Source: Ciceribacter thiooxidans
GTDB taxonomy: Bacteria > Pseudomonadota > Alphaproteobacteria > Rhizobiales > Rhizobiaceae
Length of the DNA: 64,000 nucleotides
Reading direction: 5' to 3'
NCBI RefSeq assembly: GCF_014126615.1
Contig: NZ_CP059896.1
Location: 124,001 to 188,000 of the forward strand
Every line of letters starts with the position of its first letter. Position 1 is the stretch's first letter. Of this stretch, positions 25,493 to 32,816 are shown piece after piece. Made by a program: the position numbers and the translations under genes. The notes below the pieces were generated by a model that made no database searches, was not told the origin of the DNA, and saw nothing but the letters and a program-made list of their open reading frames with translations.

Positions 25493-26548
25493 TCATCTCT
25501 TCATCTTTCCGTCCCGCCGAAGAAACGCGACCAGTCTCGCTTCATCCGCGTAGAGGCCGGACTCTGGAACACTTCGGTCGAGTCGCGCGAGAAGAGTTCT
25601 CCTTTCCCCTTCGTCCTTCAGTTCGGCCAGCGAAAGGATCGCCGGATGAACATAGCTCGTCCGGCAGACCGAGGGCGTATTGTGGAGAGCTTTTGCCGCC
25701 GAGCGGCACATATCTTTGACGTGCGGCTGTTCTCCTCTGCGCAGCTGTGACAGTCCTTCGCGAAACGCTGCCAGGCTGCCGCCCCAGGTCCGGAAAGTCT
25801 TCGCCGAGACGGGAAGTCCGGCAATTTCGCTCAGATAGGCGTTCAGTTGACTCGACTCGACGCGATGTAAGCCGGTGTCGTCCCGCCACGAAAAGAGTTC
25901 GCGTCCCGGCAGGTCGGCGATCTCCTCCAGAATCCTTTGCAGCCGTGGGCTTCTCAACCGCTTGCTGACGCGTTTACCGCCCTTCGCCCGAAAGTGGATC
26001 TCCACCTGTTCGCCATCCAGGGAAAGATGCTGCTTGAGAAGCGTGGTCGCGCCATAGGTGTGGTTTTCCTTGGCGTAGGAACGGTTGCCAACCCGCAGAT
26101 GTGTCTCGTCCAGGAGAACGATCAGGGCCGCCAGCAGGAAATGCGCCTCGTCCGACGGGGCGCGAAGATCGCGCTCGACCCGGCCCCTTATGGCGGGGAG
26201 GCTCTCGGCAAAGCGGAGAAGATCATCGAATTTCTGCTGGCTACGCAGCGCCTGCCATTCCGGATGATAGCAATACTGCTTTCGGTTCCTTGCGTCATAT
26301 CCCGTCGCCTGCAGATGGCCATTCGCTTTGGTGCAGATCCAGACGTCATGATAGGCGGGAGGTAAGGCAAGAGCCCTGATACGTTGCCGCACGGTGGGAT
26401 CGTCCAGAATAGATCCATCCGGCAGCTGGTAGCTGAAGCCTCGGCCCCTTCGAACACGCCGGATGCCCGGCTCCTCGTCACTCACATAGACGAGCCCCGC
26501 CTTCCTCAGGCTGACGGGTTGGTCCGCGGACGAACTCTTTAATGACAT
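25493..26548 (-). CDS. DNA topoisomerase IB (poxvirus/eukaryotic-type)
   Basis: 351-aa type IB topoisomerase that relaxes supercoils by a 3'-phosphotyrosyl intermediate. An N-terminal beta-rich DNA-binding domain (about 1-90) is followed by the catalytic core with RVGNRSYAKENHTYGATTL, the RAKGGKR Lys segment, TFRTWGGS and the nucleophile Tyr in CRTSYVHP (about residue 299). It lies 36 bp after a small conserved gene on the same strand, so both probably share the EcfG-type promoter at 26883-26908. Such enzymes are not essential for chromosome maintenance; stress control suggests a role in DNA protection or relaxation under stress (inference). Confidence 0.92.
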   Translation of the reverse strand: MSLKSSSADQPVSLRKAGLVYVSDEEPGIRRVRRGRGFSYQLPDGSILDDPTVRQRIRALALPPAYHDVWICTKANGHLQATGYDARNRKQYCYHPEWQALRSQQKFDDLLRFAESLPAIRGRVERDLRAPSDEAHFLLAALIVLLDETHLRVGNRSYAKENHTYGATTLLKQHLSLDGEQVEIHFRAKGGKRVSKRLRSPRLQRILEEIADLPGRELFSWRDDTGLHRVESSQLNAYLSEIAGLPVSAKTFRTWGGSLAAFREGLSQLRRGEQPHVKDMCRSAAKALHNTPSVCRTSYVHPAILSLAELKDEGERRTLLARLDRSVPESGLYADEARLVAFLRRDGKMKR

Positions 26549-26584
26549 GGGAACCTTGCGCGTTACGCGAATGCCGGTGGTTCA

Positions 26585-26848
26585 CTATTCTCTGTCGACG
26601 AACTTGTTGAAGCGGCTCTCCTTCCCGCCCTCGGTCTCATCCTGGTAAAGAAAAGCGAGTTTCGCCGAATCGAAGATATCGAAGAACTCCTGCCAACTGA
26701 TCTCTTCCAGGTTTTCGTCCGGCTCGCGGAAATCTATGCGCAGTATCCCGCCCCGGGATGCGCCTTTCACTTTGGCAGGCCGGCCGCTCCGCGCCTCGGT
26801 CCATTTGCGGATATCCTGATGATCGGTTGTCTGTCTTGCGGTGGTCAT
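26585..26848 (-). CDS. Conserved small stress-cluster protein, function unknown
   Basis: 87-aa soluble protein. Its conserved core runs from TDHQDIRKWTEARSGRPAKV through GGILRIDF to LEEISWQEFFDIFD and LAFLYQDE. As I recall, this compact family is common in soil bacteria and cyanobacteria and is sometimes mislabelled as a glucan-branching enzyme; there is no such domain here. ATG 26848 is fixed by GGAGG five bases upstream, rejecting the much longer open frame. It lies directly upstream of topoisomerase IB and behind an EcfG-type promoter, so a joint stress function is likely but unproven. Confidence 0.8.
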   Translation of the reverse strand: MTTARQTTDHQDIRKWTEARSGRPAKVKGASRGGILRIDFREPDENLEEISWQEFFDIFDSAKLAFLYQDETEGGKESRFNKFVDRE

Positions 26849-26882
26849 GACGCCCTCCGTATGGCTTTGCGTTCTCCCGGCA

Positions 26883-26908
26883 AACAGCACAGAATGCGGT
26901 AATGTTCC
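26883..26908 (-). promoter_or_regulatory. EcfG/RpoE2-type promoter of the small gene-topoisomerase IB operon
   Basis: Read on the minus strand: GGAAC (26908-26904), 19 bp, TT (26884-26883). The -10 element is 35 bp before ATG 26848. Confidence 0.7.
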
Positions 26909-26948
26909 GTCAGTCGATGGCAACACATCCGTTCTTCTACAACTGCCA

Positions 26949-26974
26949 GGAACAATGGCCGCTGCAAGCCGGTT
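26949..26974 (+). promoter_or_regulatory. EcfG/RpoE2-type promoter of the gene at 27015
   Basis: GGAAC (26949-26953), 19 bp, TT (26973-26974), ending 41 bp before the start. It is back to back with the minus-strand element, so one 166-bp gap serves two stress units. Confidence 0.7.
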
Positions 26975-27014
26975 TCCTCTACTGCCGGGGGCCGGGCAAT
27001 ACGGAGGAACGATC

Positions 27015-27359
27015 ATGTCCGAACATATCGAGAATGCTGACGGGCAGGGAACGTTGCTGATCGGGAACGGAAGATCGCCGGTCACTTACCAGATTTCCGC
27101 GGTCCGAAGCGGAGAGCGCTATATGGCGACCGCAACTTTGCAGGCACCGCGCGACTGGCTTCTGAAGCAAGGTTTCCGGCGGGAGGCGCTGCTTGAGCGC
27201 GATGGCGCGGAAACGGTAAAATTATACTATCCGGAAGAGCTCGACGTCGCTGATGATGTCAGCGTCTCCCTTTCTTCCGAACCGCTGGCTTGTGATACGC
27301 GTGAGGACCTCGTGCACCGGTTCCCGGAACTCGACCTTGCGCGGATGCACCGTCTTTAG
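27015..27359 (+). CDS. Hypothetical protein of the stress cluster
   Basis: 114-aa acidic soluble protein with no signal peptide or membrane helix; I do not recognise a family. Visible elements are TLLIGNGRSPVTYQISAV, a charged middle (DWLLKQGFRREALLERDG) and a C-terminal acidic segment. GGAGG lies 7 nt before ATG 27015, rejecting a longer frame to 26841. It has its own EcfG-type promoter, diverges from the topoisomerase operon and converges on the gene at 27376, leaving 16 bp between stops. A stress-related role is inferred from promoter and context only. Confidence 0.65.
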   Translation: MSEHIENADGQGTLLIGNGRSPVTYQISAVRSGERYMATATLQAPRDWLLKQGFRREALLERDGAETVKLYYPEELDVADDVSVSLSSEPLACDTREDLVHRFPELDLARMHRL

Positions 27360-27375
27360 AGCCTTTCGCCGTCGG

Positions 27376-27705
27376 TCAGATTTGCTTCGGCAGAATGACC
27401 TCGGGATTTATGTGGCCAGCGACGACACCACGCGGGCCCTCCGGCGGATAGCGGCCGCTTTCATCCAGCACGACGCTGTAGAGCTTGTCGCTGCGGAATG
27501 CGCTTCCGATCGCTGTCGAGACATCCTCGGCGGGTTTGGCGTGGACTTCCGGGAAGTCGGGTTCGGCTTCCGTCGCCACGATGCGCGCGTCGCCTGCAGA
27601 ACGGGCGCGGACCACGATTTCCCCCTGCGACGGCGCATTCTGCCAGTTCGGATCATCCGGTTCGGCGAGTGGGACAAGACGATAGATTTGCAGCTTTTCG
27701 TCCAT
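27376..27705 (-). CDS. Hypothetical protein of the stress cluster
   Basis: 109-aa soluble protein starting MDEKLQIYRLVPLAEPDDPNW. The middle reads GEIVVRARSAGDARIVATEAE, a pattern I associate with conserved rhizobial hypothetical proteins of unknown function. AAGGAG lies 8 nt before ATG 27705. One or two EcfG-type promoters read into it from the 125-bp gap shared with the BON gene. No catalytic motif is visible. Confidence 0.7.
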   Translation of the reverse strand: MDEKLQIYRLVPLAEPDDPNWQNAPSQGEIVVRARSAGDARIVATEAEPDFPEVHAKPAEDVSTAIGSAFRSDKLYSVVLDESGRYPPEGPRGVVAGHINPEVILPKQI

Positions 27706-27743
27706 TCGATGTTCTCCTTCCGACGTGTCGGGGCCTCGGAGGC

Positions 27744-27800
27744 AACGCGCCAGCGCCGGTAGCGTTCCACGGCGGAACCTTTGCGGGATTGGAGGGTTCC
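27744..27800 (-). promoter_or_regulatory. Two candidate EcfG/RpoE2-type promoters of the gene at 27376-27705
   Basis: On the minus strand, GGAAC 27768-27764 with TT 27745-27744 (N18, 39 bp before the start), and a second GGAAC 27800-27796 with TT 27777-27776 (N18). The second overlaps the opposite-strand promoter of the BON gene so that each -35 supplies the other's -10. Confidence 0.65.
27774..27798 (+). promoter_or_regulatory. EcfG/RpoE2-type promoter of the BON operon
   Basis: GGAAC (27774-27778), 18 bp, TT (27797-27798), ending 33 bp before ATG 27831. Confidence 0.7.
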
Positions 27801-27830
27801 AGTTATTGGCACAAGACGAGGAGAAGAGAC

Positions 27831-28220
27831 ATGAAGAATGCCACGCCCAAGCCGGGGCGCCCCGGCGAAGTGTCGCAGTGGCCGCGCTGGGAGGGGCCTG
27901 AGGAGAGCCGACCTGCCGGCTACCTGCCGGGCGAGGGAGATGCCCGCTTGTACGAGGGCGGCCGCCCGCATGAGAAGACGCAGGACGATGCCTTTATCGC
28001 GGCTCAGGTGGCCGCGCAACTCGAACAAAATCCCTTTCTGGACTCCGGGTCTGTGAGCGTTTCCGTACAGCAACGGCGCGTTGTGCTGGAGGGCGTCGTT
28101 GACACACCCGAGGCCAGCCTTCGGGCTGAGAAGGATGCCCTTTCCATCGAGGGAGTCTACGCCTGCGAGAACCGGCTCGAGATAGGAGGGAGTAACCACG
28201 GGAGGGTACGTGATGGCTGA
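27831..28220 (+). CDS. BON-domain protein
   Basis: 129-aa protein. After a Pro/Gly-rich, disordered N-terminal half (about 1-55) comes one BON domain (about 58-122): DDAFIAAQVAAQLEQNPFLD, then VSVSVQQRRVVLEGVVDTPE and the closing GVYACENRLEI. BON domains bind phospholipid or envelope surfaces and occur in osmotic-stress proteins such as OsmY. No signal peptide is visible, so its location is uncertain. It is the first gene of a three-gene run; its stop overlaps the next start by 8 bp. An EcfG-type promoter lies upstream. Confidence 0.82.
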   Translation: MKNATPKPGRPGEVSQWPRWEGPEESRPAGYLPGEGDARLYEGGRPHEKTQDDAFIAAQVAAQLEQNPFLDSGSVSVSVQQRRVVLEGVVDTPEASLRAEKDALSIEGVYACENRLEIGGSNHGRVRDG

Positions 28221-28371
28221 TCTAGTCTGGTTTATTGCTGTCGCCATCGGTCCGCTCATGCTCGGAGCGGCGATCGCCTATGCAATGTTGCGTCAGAGGC
28301 GACTCTCCGCACGTGAAAAGCATGAACAGAACGACGCCGTTCGACATCTCTACGAAAACGGCAGGAGATAG
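28213..28371 (+). CDS. Small single-pass membrane protein
   Basis: 52-aa protein. One hydrophobic helix (about residues 4-25, VWFIAVAIGPLMLGAAIAYAM) is followed by a basic, cytoplasmic-looking tail (RQRRLSAREKHEQNDAVRHL). ATG 28213 overlaps the BON stop by 8 bp and has GGAGGG seven bases upstream, a clear translational-coupling signature. The HD-domain gene starts 27 bp later. Function unknown; probably part of the same stress operon. Confidence 0.7.
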   Translation: MADLVWFIAVAIGPLMLGAAIAYAMLRQRRLSAREKHEQNDAVRHLYENGRR

Positions 28372-28397
28372 GCCGGGAGGCCACGGGGGAGGGGTAG

Positions 28398-28832
28398 GTG
28401 CAGACGAGTGCACACCTGAGACACGCCATTCAGATCGCGGCGGACGCGCACGACGGGCAGATGGATAAGACGGGTCGCCCGTATTTCGAACACTGCCAAC
28501 GGGTTGCCGCCGCACTGGTAGACGATGAAGCGAAGACTGTCGCTTACCTGCACGACGTCGCCGAAAAAGGCAGGGGCTGGACGGTCGACAGGTTGAAGGA
28601 GGAAGGCTTCTCCTCACACATCATTTCAGCGGTCGATGCGCTCACGAAAAGGAGCGGAGAGGACGAAGACGCTTTCCTGCGGCGCGTCTTTGGTCATCCG
28701 CTTGCCCGAGAGGTAAAGCGGGCGGATCTGGAGGACAACCTCTGGCAGGTGAACCTGTCACGCGGAAACGCGGAAAAATACGAGCATGCACTCGAGAAGC
28801 TGACGGAATGGACGAACGGGTCGCTGCAATAG
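28398..28832 (+). CDS. Small HD-domain phosphohydrolase, RelA/SpoT-hydrolase-like
   Basis: 144-aa single-domain protein resembling the (p)ppGpp-hydrolase HD fold of SpoT/MESH1. Seen are AADAHDGQMDKTGRPYFEH, the HD pair in AYLHDVAEK and the later KRADLEDNLW, which parallels KxADRLxN of the family. Where SpoT hydrolases have HDxxED, this protein has HDVAEK, so the second acidic residue of that motif is replaced by Lys. The start is GTG 28398 behind GGGGGAGGGG. It is the third gene of the BON operon and so probably under EcfG control. A stress-linked alarmone or nucleotide hydrolase is plausible; the substrate is unproven. Confidence 0.78.
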   Translation: MQTSAHLRHAIQIAADAHDGQMDKTGRPYFEHCQRVAAALVDDEAKTVAYLHDVAEKGRGWTVDRLKEEGFSSHIISAVDALTKRSGEDEDAFLRRVFGHPLAREVKRADLEDNLWQVNLSRGNAEKYEHALEKLTEWTNGSLQ

Positions 28833-28835
28833 AAA

Positions 28836-28912
28836 TGGTGATCCCGACGCGATTCGAACGCGTGACCCTCAGATTAGGAATCTGATGCTCTATCCTGCTG
28901 AGCTACGGGACC
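28836..28912 (-). tRNA. tRNA-Arg(CCT)
   Basis: Full 77-nt cloverleaf on the minus strand: acceptor GGTCCCG/CGGGATC with an encoded 3' CCA, D-arm GCTCAGCAGGATAGAGC, anticodon stem TCAGA/TCTGA with loop TTCCTAA (anticodon CCT), and T-arm CGCGTTCGAATCGCG. It reads AGG codons. tRNA-Arg(CCT) is a known integration site for mobile elements, but no integrase is near. Confidence 0.95.
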
Positions 28913-28922
28913 ACTAGGCGCA

Positions 28923-28951
28923 TCCATACAAAACGAGTGCCGTGAAGCCAA
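28923..28951 (-). promoter_or_regulatory. Probable sigma-70 promoter of tRNA-Arg
   Basis: On the minus strand, TTGGCT (28951-28946), 17 bp, TATGGA (28928-28923), with the -10 ending about 10 bp before the tRNA 5' end. Confidence 0.5.
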
Positions 28952-28993
28952 GCTTTTTTCCGGGTGCCGACGGCGATGCCGTCCGCGCTCCGG

Positions 28994-30154
28994 TCACTCG
29001 GTGAGGCGCTGTTCGGCGAGGCGTACCCAGTAGGAGACGCCGTAGGCGATCGCTTCGTCGTTGAAGTCGTAGGCCGGATGGTGGAGGCCAGCAGTCTTGC
29101 CGTTGCCGATCATGATGTAGGCGCCGGGCCGCGCCTGCAACATGAAGGCGAAATCCTCACCTGCCATCGACGGGTCAACCTCGGTATCGACATTCTGTGG
29201 ACCAGCGACATCGATCGCGGCGCGTGCCGCGTGCTGGGTCTCGTCCGGATGGTTGACGGTTACCGGACAGGCGCGCTCGTATTCGACGGTAACGTCGGCG
29301 CCGTGAGCCGCGGCCACGCCTTTCGCGACCTCTCGGATGCGGTTCTCGGCCAGATCGCGAACCGTCTCATCGAGCGAGCGGACGGTGCCGCCGAGCACTG
29401 CCTCCTCGGGAATGATATTGTGGGTCGTCCCGGCGTGGAAGCGGGTGACCGATACCACGACGGAACGCAACGGATTTGCGTTGCGGGACGCAATCAGTTG
29501 CAGATTGCCGACGATCTGGGCACCGACCGCTATCGGATCGATCGTGTGGTGCGGTTCCGCGGCGTGACCACCGCGGCCCTTCACCGTGACGGTGAACTTG
29601 TCCGGTGCCGCCATGATGCCGCCCTTGCGGATGGCGAAGGTGCCGACGGACATGCCGGGCATGTTGTGCATCCCGTAGACTTCTTCGATACCGAAACGCT
29701 CCATCAAACCGTCCTGAACCATGGCGAGCGCTCCCGCACCGCCCTCTTCGGCGGGCTGGAAGACAACGACGACCGAACCGCGGAAATTTCGAGTTTCGGC
29801 AAGATGCTTGGCGGCGCCGAGCAGCATGGCGGTATGGCCGTCATGACCGCAGGCGTGCATCTTGCCGGGAGTCTTCGAGGCCCAGGCTTTGCCGCCGATC
29901 TCCTGAATAGGCAGGGCGTCCATATCGGCGCGCAGGCCGATGGCGCGTCCCGCCCCCTGTCCACGGATCACGCCGACGACGCCGGTCCGTCCGATCCCCG
30001 TCACGATTTCGTCCACGCCGAATTCGCGCAATTTCTCCGCGACGAAAGCGGCGGTTTCGTCCACCTCGTAAAGAATCTCGGGATTTGCGTGGAGATGGCG
30101 GCGCCATTCAGTGACTTCGTGCTGGAGTTCTGCGGCTCGGTTCAAGATCGGCAT
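28994..30154 (-). CDS. M20-family amidohydrolase (hippurate hydrolase-like)
   Basis: 386-aa zinc aminoacylase/carboxypeptidase of the M20D group, cleaving an N-acyl amino acid or similar amide. The metal-binding ACGHDGHT (about residue 100), QPAEEGG and the C-terminal AGEDFAFML are present, as is the lid/dimer domain with GRGGHAAEPH. GAGG lies 7 nt before ATG 30154. It is alone on its strand between tRNA-Arg and the divergent DD-carboxypeptidase. The natural substrate cannot be read from sequence (hippurate, indole-acetyl amino acids and N-acetyl amino acids are all used by relatives). Confidence 0.88.
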   Translation of the reverse strand: MPILNRAAELQHEVTEWRRHLHANPEILYEVDETAAFVAEKLREFGVDEIVTGIGRTGVVGVIRGQGAGRAIGLRADMDALPIQEIGGKAWASKTPGKMHACGHDGHTAMLLGAAKHLAETRNFRGSVVVVFQPAEEGGAGALAMVQDGLMERFGIEEVYGMHNMPGMSVGTFAIRKGGIMAAPDKFTVTVKGRGGHAAEPHHTIDPIAVGAQIVGNLQLIASRNANPLRSVVVSVTRFHAGTTHNIIPEEAVLGGTVRSLDETVRDLAENRIREVAKGVAAAHGADVTVEYERACPVTVNHPDETQHAARAAIDVAGPQNVDTEVDPSMAGEDFAFMLQARPGAYIMIGNGKTAGLHHPAYDFNDEAIAYGVSYWVRLAEQRLTE

Positions 30155-30307
30155 CTGATTTCCTCGTCCGGCGTTACCGGTAACTTTCGATTCGCCCCGG
30201 GAATGTGCCCCTCCTGATTGACCTATTCAATGGGCTTTGCCATTGGTTGGCGAGATAGGCTAAATACCGCAGGTTCCGAAGCTTCCAAATATTCGAGGAA
30301 TTCCATC

Positions 30308-31420
30308 GTGCAGACGAAGCAGACGTCCTTTTTGTCCGGACTGAGTCGCGGCCGTTTCCTGGCCGTCGCGCTAGGCCTTGTCATGGCCATGTCGCCATCG
30401 CTCTCTGCGGCCAATCCGCGGATTGTCGTCGAGGTCAATTCCGGGCGCGTGATCGAGCACGAGGACGCTTTCCGCAAGTGGTATCCCGCGTCGCTGACGA
30501 AGCTGATGACCGCCTACACCACGTTTCGCGCGGTGAAGTCCGGCCGGATTTCGCTCGAAAGTATCGTCACGATGAGCAAGAAAGCCGCCGATCAGCCGGC
30601 GAGCAAGATGTATTTCAAGCCGGGTGCGCAACTGACGCTGGACAGTGCATTGAAGCTGCTCCTGGTGAAATCTGCCAACGACATCGCTGTGGCGGTCGCC
30701 GAGACGGTCGGCGGATCGCTCGATAATTTCGTCGGCCAGATGAACTCCAATGCCGCCCGGCTCGGGATGAGCTCCTCGCACTTCGTCAATCCCAACGGAC
30801 TTCCCGGGGCGGGACAATATACCACCGCTCGGGATCTTGCCGTCCTCGCCGTCGCGATTCGTCGCGAGTTTCCCGAGTATGCCGGTTACTTTTCGCTGGA
30901 GGGGGTGACGACCGGCAAGCGCACCTATCCCAACTACAATCTGCTGATCGGCCGCTTTGACGGTGCTGACGGCATGAAGACCGGTTTCATTTGTGCATCG
31001 GGCTTCAACCAGGTTTCGTCCGCCACACGGAATGGGCGGACCGTGATCTCCGTCGTGCTCGGAGCAGACAGTCTCGGGGCACGTGCTGATCTTTCTGCCG
31101 ACCTGCTCCAGAAAGCGCTGACCACCCGCTCGGGCGCGAGCGTCACGCTCGAAACGCTTGCGCCCTACGGTGAGGGGCGTGATCAGGTGGCCGACATCAG
31201 CAGCGACATCTGCTCTCAGACGGCGCGCAAGGAACGCAGCGAAGGACGCGACGAAGAAGGTCGCATGAAGCTCTTCTCGCCCTATATAAGAGAGATGGAT
31301 CGGCCGCCGCGTGCGGTGTTCGCAGGCCTCCTGCCCGGTGGTGAGGTGTCCGCCCAACCGGCGTCTGCGAGCAACACCATCGCGAACGTACCGATCCCCA
31401 TCCCGAGGCCCAATTTCTGA
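30308..31420 (+). CDS. D-alanyl-D-alanine carboxypeptidase (class C low-MW PBP)
   Basis: Serine DD-carboxypeptidase that trims the terminal D-Ala of peptidoglycan stem peptides in the periplasm. GTG 30308, behind AGGAA, gives a proper signal peptide (basic n-region, VALGLVMAMSPSLSA, cleavage before ANP); the longer frame to 30218 does not. Active-site motifs are SLTK (nucleophile Ser), SAN in KSANDIAVA and KTG in GMKTGF. The C-terminal tail is long and low in complexity. The COG0523 GTPase follows after 16 bp, so the two are probably one operon. Confidence 0.9.
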   Translation: MQTKQTSFLSGLSRGRFLAVALGLVMAMSPSLSAANPRIVVEVNSGRVIEHEDAFRKWYPASLTKLMTAYTTFRAVKSGRISLESIVTMSKKAADQPASKMYFKPGAQLTLDSALKLLLVKSANDIAVAVAETVGGSLDNFVGQMNSNAARLGMSSSHFVNPNGLPGAGQYTTARDLAVLAVAIRREFPEYAGYFSLEGVTTGKRTYPNYNLLIGRFDGADGMKTGFICASGFNQVSSATRNGRTVISVVLGADSLGARADLSADLLQKALTTRSGASVTLETLAPYGEGRDQVADISSDICSQTARKERSEGRDEEGRMKLFSPYIREMDRPPRAVFAGLLPGGEVSAQPASASNTIANVPIPIPRPNF

Positions 31421-31436
31421 TCCGAAGGGGTCCAGC

Positions 31437-32576
31437 ATGCCGTCCATGAACGAACGCATTCCCGTTTCCATCCTCACGGGGTTTCTCGGTGCGGGTAAAT
31501 CGACCTTGCTCAACCGCATTCTCAAGGATCCGGCAATGCGGGATGCGGCGGTCATCATCAACGAGTTCGGCGAGGTCGGTATCGATCACATGCTGGTCGA
31601 GTCTTCTAACGACGCCATTATAGAGCTCGCCGACGGCTGCCTCTGCTGTACGGTACGGGGGGAACTCGTGGATACGTTGGCGGCGCTTGTCGACGGAATG
31701 CAGACCGGCAAGATCAGGCCGGTATCGCGCGTTGTTATCGAGACCACGGGCCTCGCAGACCCCGCTCCCGTCATGCAATCGGTGATGGGGCATCCCGTGA
31801 TCGCCAGCTGTTTCGATCTGGAGGGGGTGGTCACCGTTGTCGATGCCGTGAACGGCCTTTCGACCCTCGACAATTTTCCCGAAGCCGTCCGGCAGGTCGC
31901 CGTGGCTGATAGGCTGGTCTTGACCAAGGCGTCCCTTGCCTCTGCCGAAAGGCTGCCCGAATTGCAGAGCCGTCTTGCGACGCTCAATCCACGGGCGCCG
32001 ATCGCCGATGGCGACCATGGCGAGGTCGGGACTGCGGCGCTTTTTTTCAACGGGCTCTACGATCCGGTGACGAAAATTCCGGATGTCGACCGTTGGCTCA
32101 GCGGCGAGACGGCCGAACACAGTCACGCACACGGGCACCATGACGGACATGATCATTCTCACCACCACGATGCGCATCATCACGACGTAAACCGGCACGG
32201 CGAGTCGATCCGGTCCTATTCGATCGTCCATGATGGGCCGATCAACCCCGCCTCGCTGGAGATGTTCGTCGATCTCCTGCGGTCGGCACACGGCGAGAAG
32301 CTTCTGCGAATGAAGGCCATCGTGCGGACGACCGATCAGCCGGACCGACCGCTGGTGCTGCATGGTGTCCAGGCCATCTTTCATCCGCCCTATCGGTTGC
32401 CCTCGTGGCCCGACCCCAACGATCGCCGCACGCGGCTCGTCGTGATCGCCAGGGACCTGCCGGAAACATATGTGCGGGAACTCTTCGATGCCTTCACGGG
32501 CAAACCGCAAATCGACAGGCCTGATCGCGCCGCGCTCGAGGACAATCCACTCGCCATTCCTGGTATGCGCATGTAG
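31437..32576 (+). CDS. COG0523-family GTPase (CobW/P47K, metal chaperone type)
   Basis: 379-aa G3E GTPase. Walker A is FLGAGKST near the N-terminus, and the metal-site CxCC is in DGCLCCTVRGEL. The Glu/Thr switch ETTGLADPAP and a C-terminal CobW_C domain follow. A long histidine-rich, zinc-binding-looking stretch lies between the domains (about residues 225-255: HSHAHGHHDGHDHSHHH and more). ATG 31437 follows AAGGGG; the open frame to 31311 lies inside the previous gene. Family members deliver zinc or cobalt to client enzymes. CobW proper sits with the cobalamin genes; here the neighbour is a DD-carboxypeptidase, so a zinc role is more likely. Confidence 0.88.
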   Translation: MPSMNERIPVSILTGFLGAGKSTLLNRILKDPAMRDAAVIINEFGEVGIDHMLVESSNDAIIELADGCLCCTVRGELVDTLAALVDGMQTGKIRPVSRVVIETTGLADPAPVMQSVMGHPVIASCFDLEGVVTVVDAVNGLSTLDNFPEAVRQVAVADRLVLTKASLASAERLPELQSRLATLNPRAPIADGDHGEVGTAALFFNGLYDPVTKIPDVDRWLSGETAEHSHAHGHHDGHDHSHHHDAHHHDVNRHGESIRSYSIVHDGPINPASLEMFVDLLRSAHGEKLLRMKAIVRTTDQPDRPLVLHGVQAIFHPPYRLPSWPDPNDRRTRLVVIARDLPETYVRELFDAFTGKPQIDRPDRAALEDNPLAIPGMRM

Positions 32577-32585
32577 GGGCGGCTC

Positions 32586-32816
32586 TCAGCCCTTGCGAAT
32601 GTGAAAGCGGTGGCTGGCTTCGTGTTTCTCGCTCGCCAGCAGCACGTGTCCGCCTTCGCTGCAGAAGTGGGGGATATCGATCACGGCGAGCGGATCGGTG
32701 GTCTCGATCCACAGCTCGGCACCGCTTTCCATGACGGAAAGTCGCCGCCGAGTCTTGAGCACCGGCAGCGGACATTTCAGTCCCCTGAGGTCGTAGATCG
32801 CGTCGGAGCCACTCAC
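32586..32816 (-). CDS. TusA-family sulfurtransferase-like protein
   Basis: 76-aa protein with the two-layer TusA/SirA fold. The sulfur-carrying Cys is in the CPxP motif LRGLKCPLPVLKTR (about residue 15). Downstream, TTDPLAVIDIPHFCSEGGH matches the family's DP and hydrophobic strand. It overlaps the L,D-transpeptidase stop by 4 bp (ATGA), so it is translated from the same message. The persulfide acceptor is unknown. Confidence 0.88.
   Translation of the reverse strand: MSGSDAIYDLRGLKCPLPVLKTRRRLSVMESGAELWIETTDPLAVIDIPHFCSEGGHVLLASEKHEASHRFHIRKG

Noticed and set aside
24897..28912. Possible genomic island inserted at tRNA-Arg(CCT)
   Set aside because: The stress cluster abuts the tRNA 3' end, but I see no integrase, no repeat of the tRNA end on the far side and no change in apparent base composition.
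28964..30217. 417-codon plus-strand frame opposite the M20 amidohydrolase
   Set aside because: The minus strand encodes a fully conserved M20 enzyme; the opposite frame has no family resemblance.
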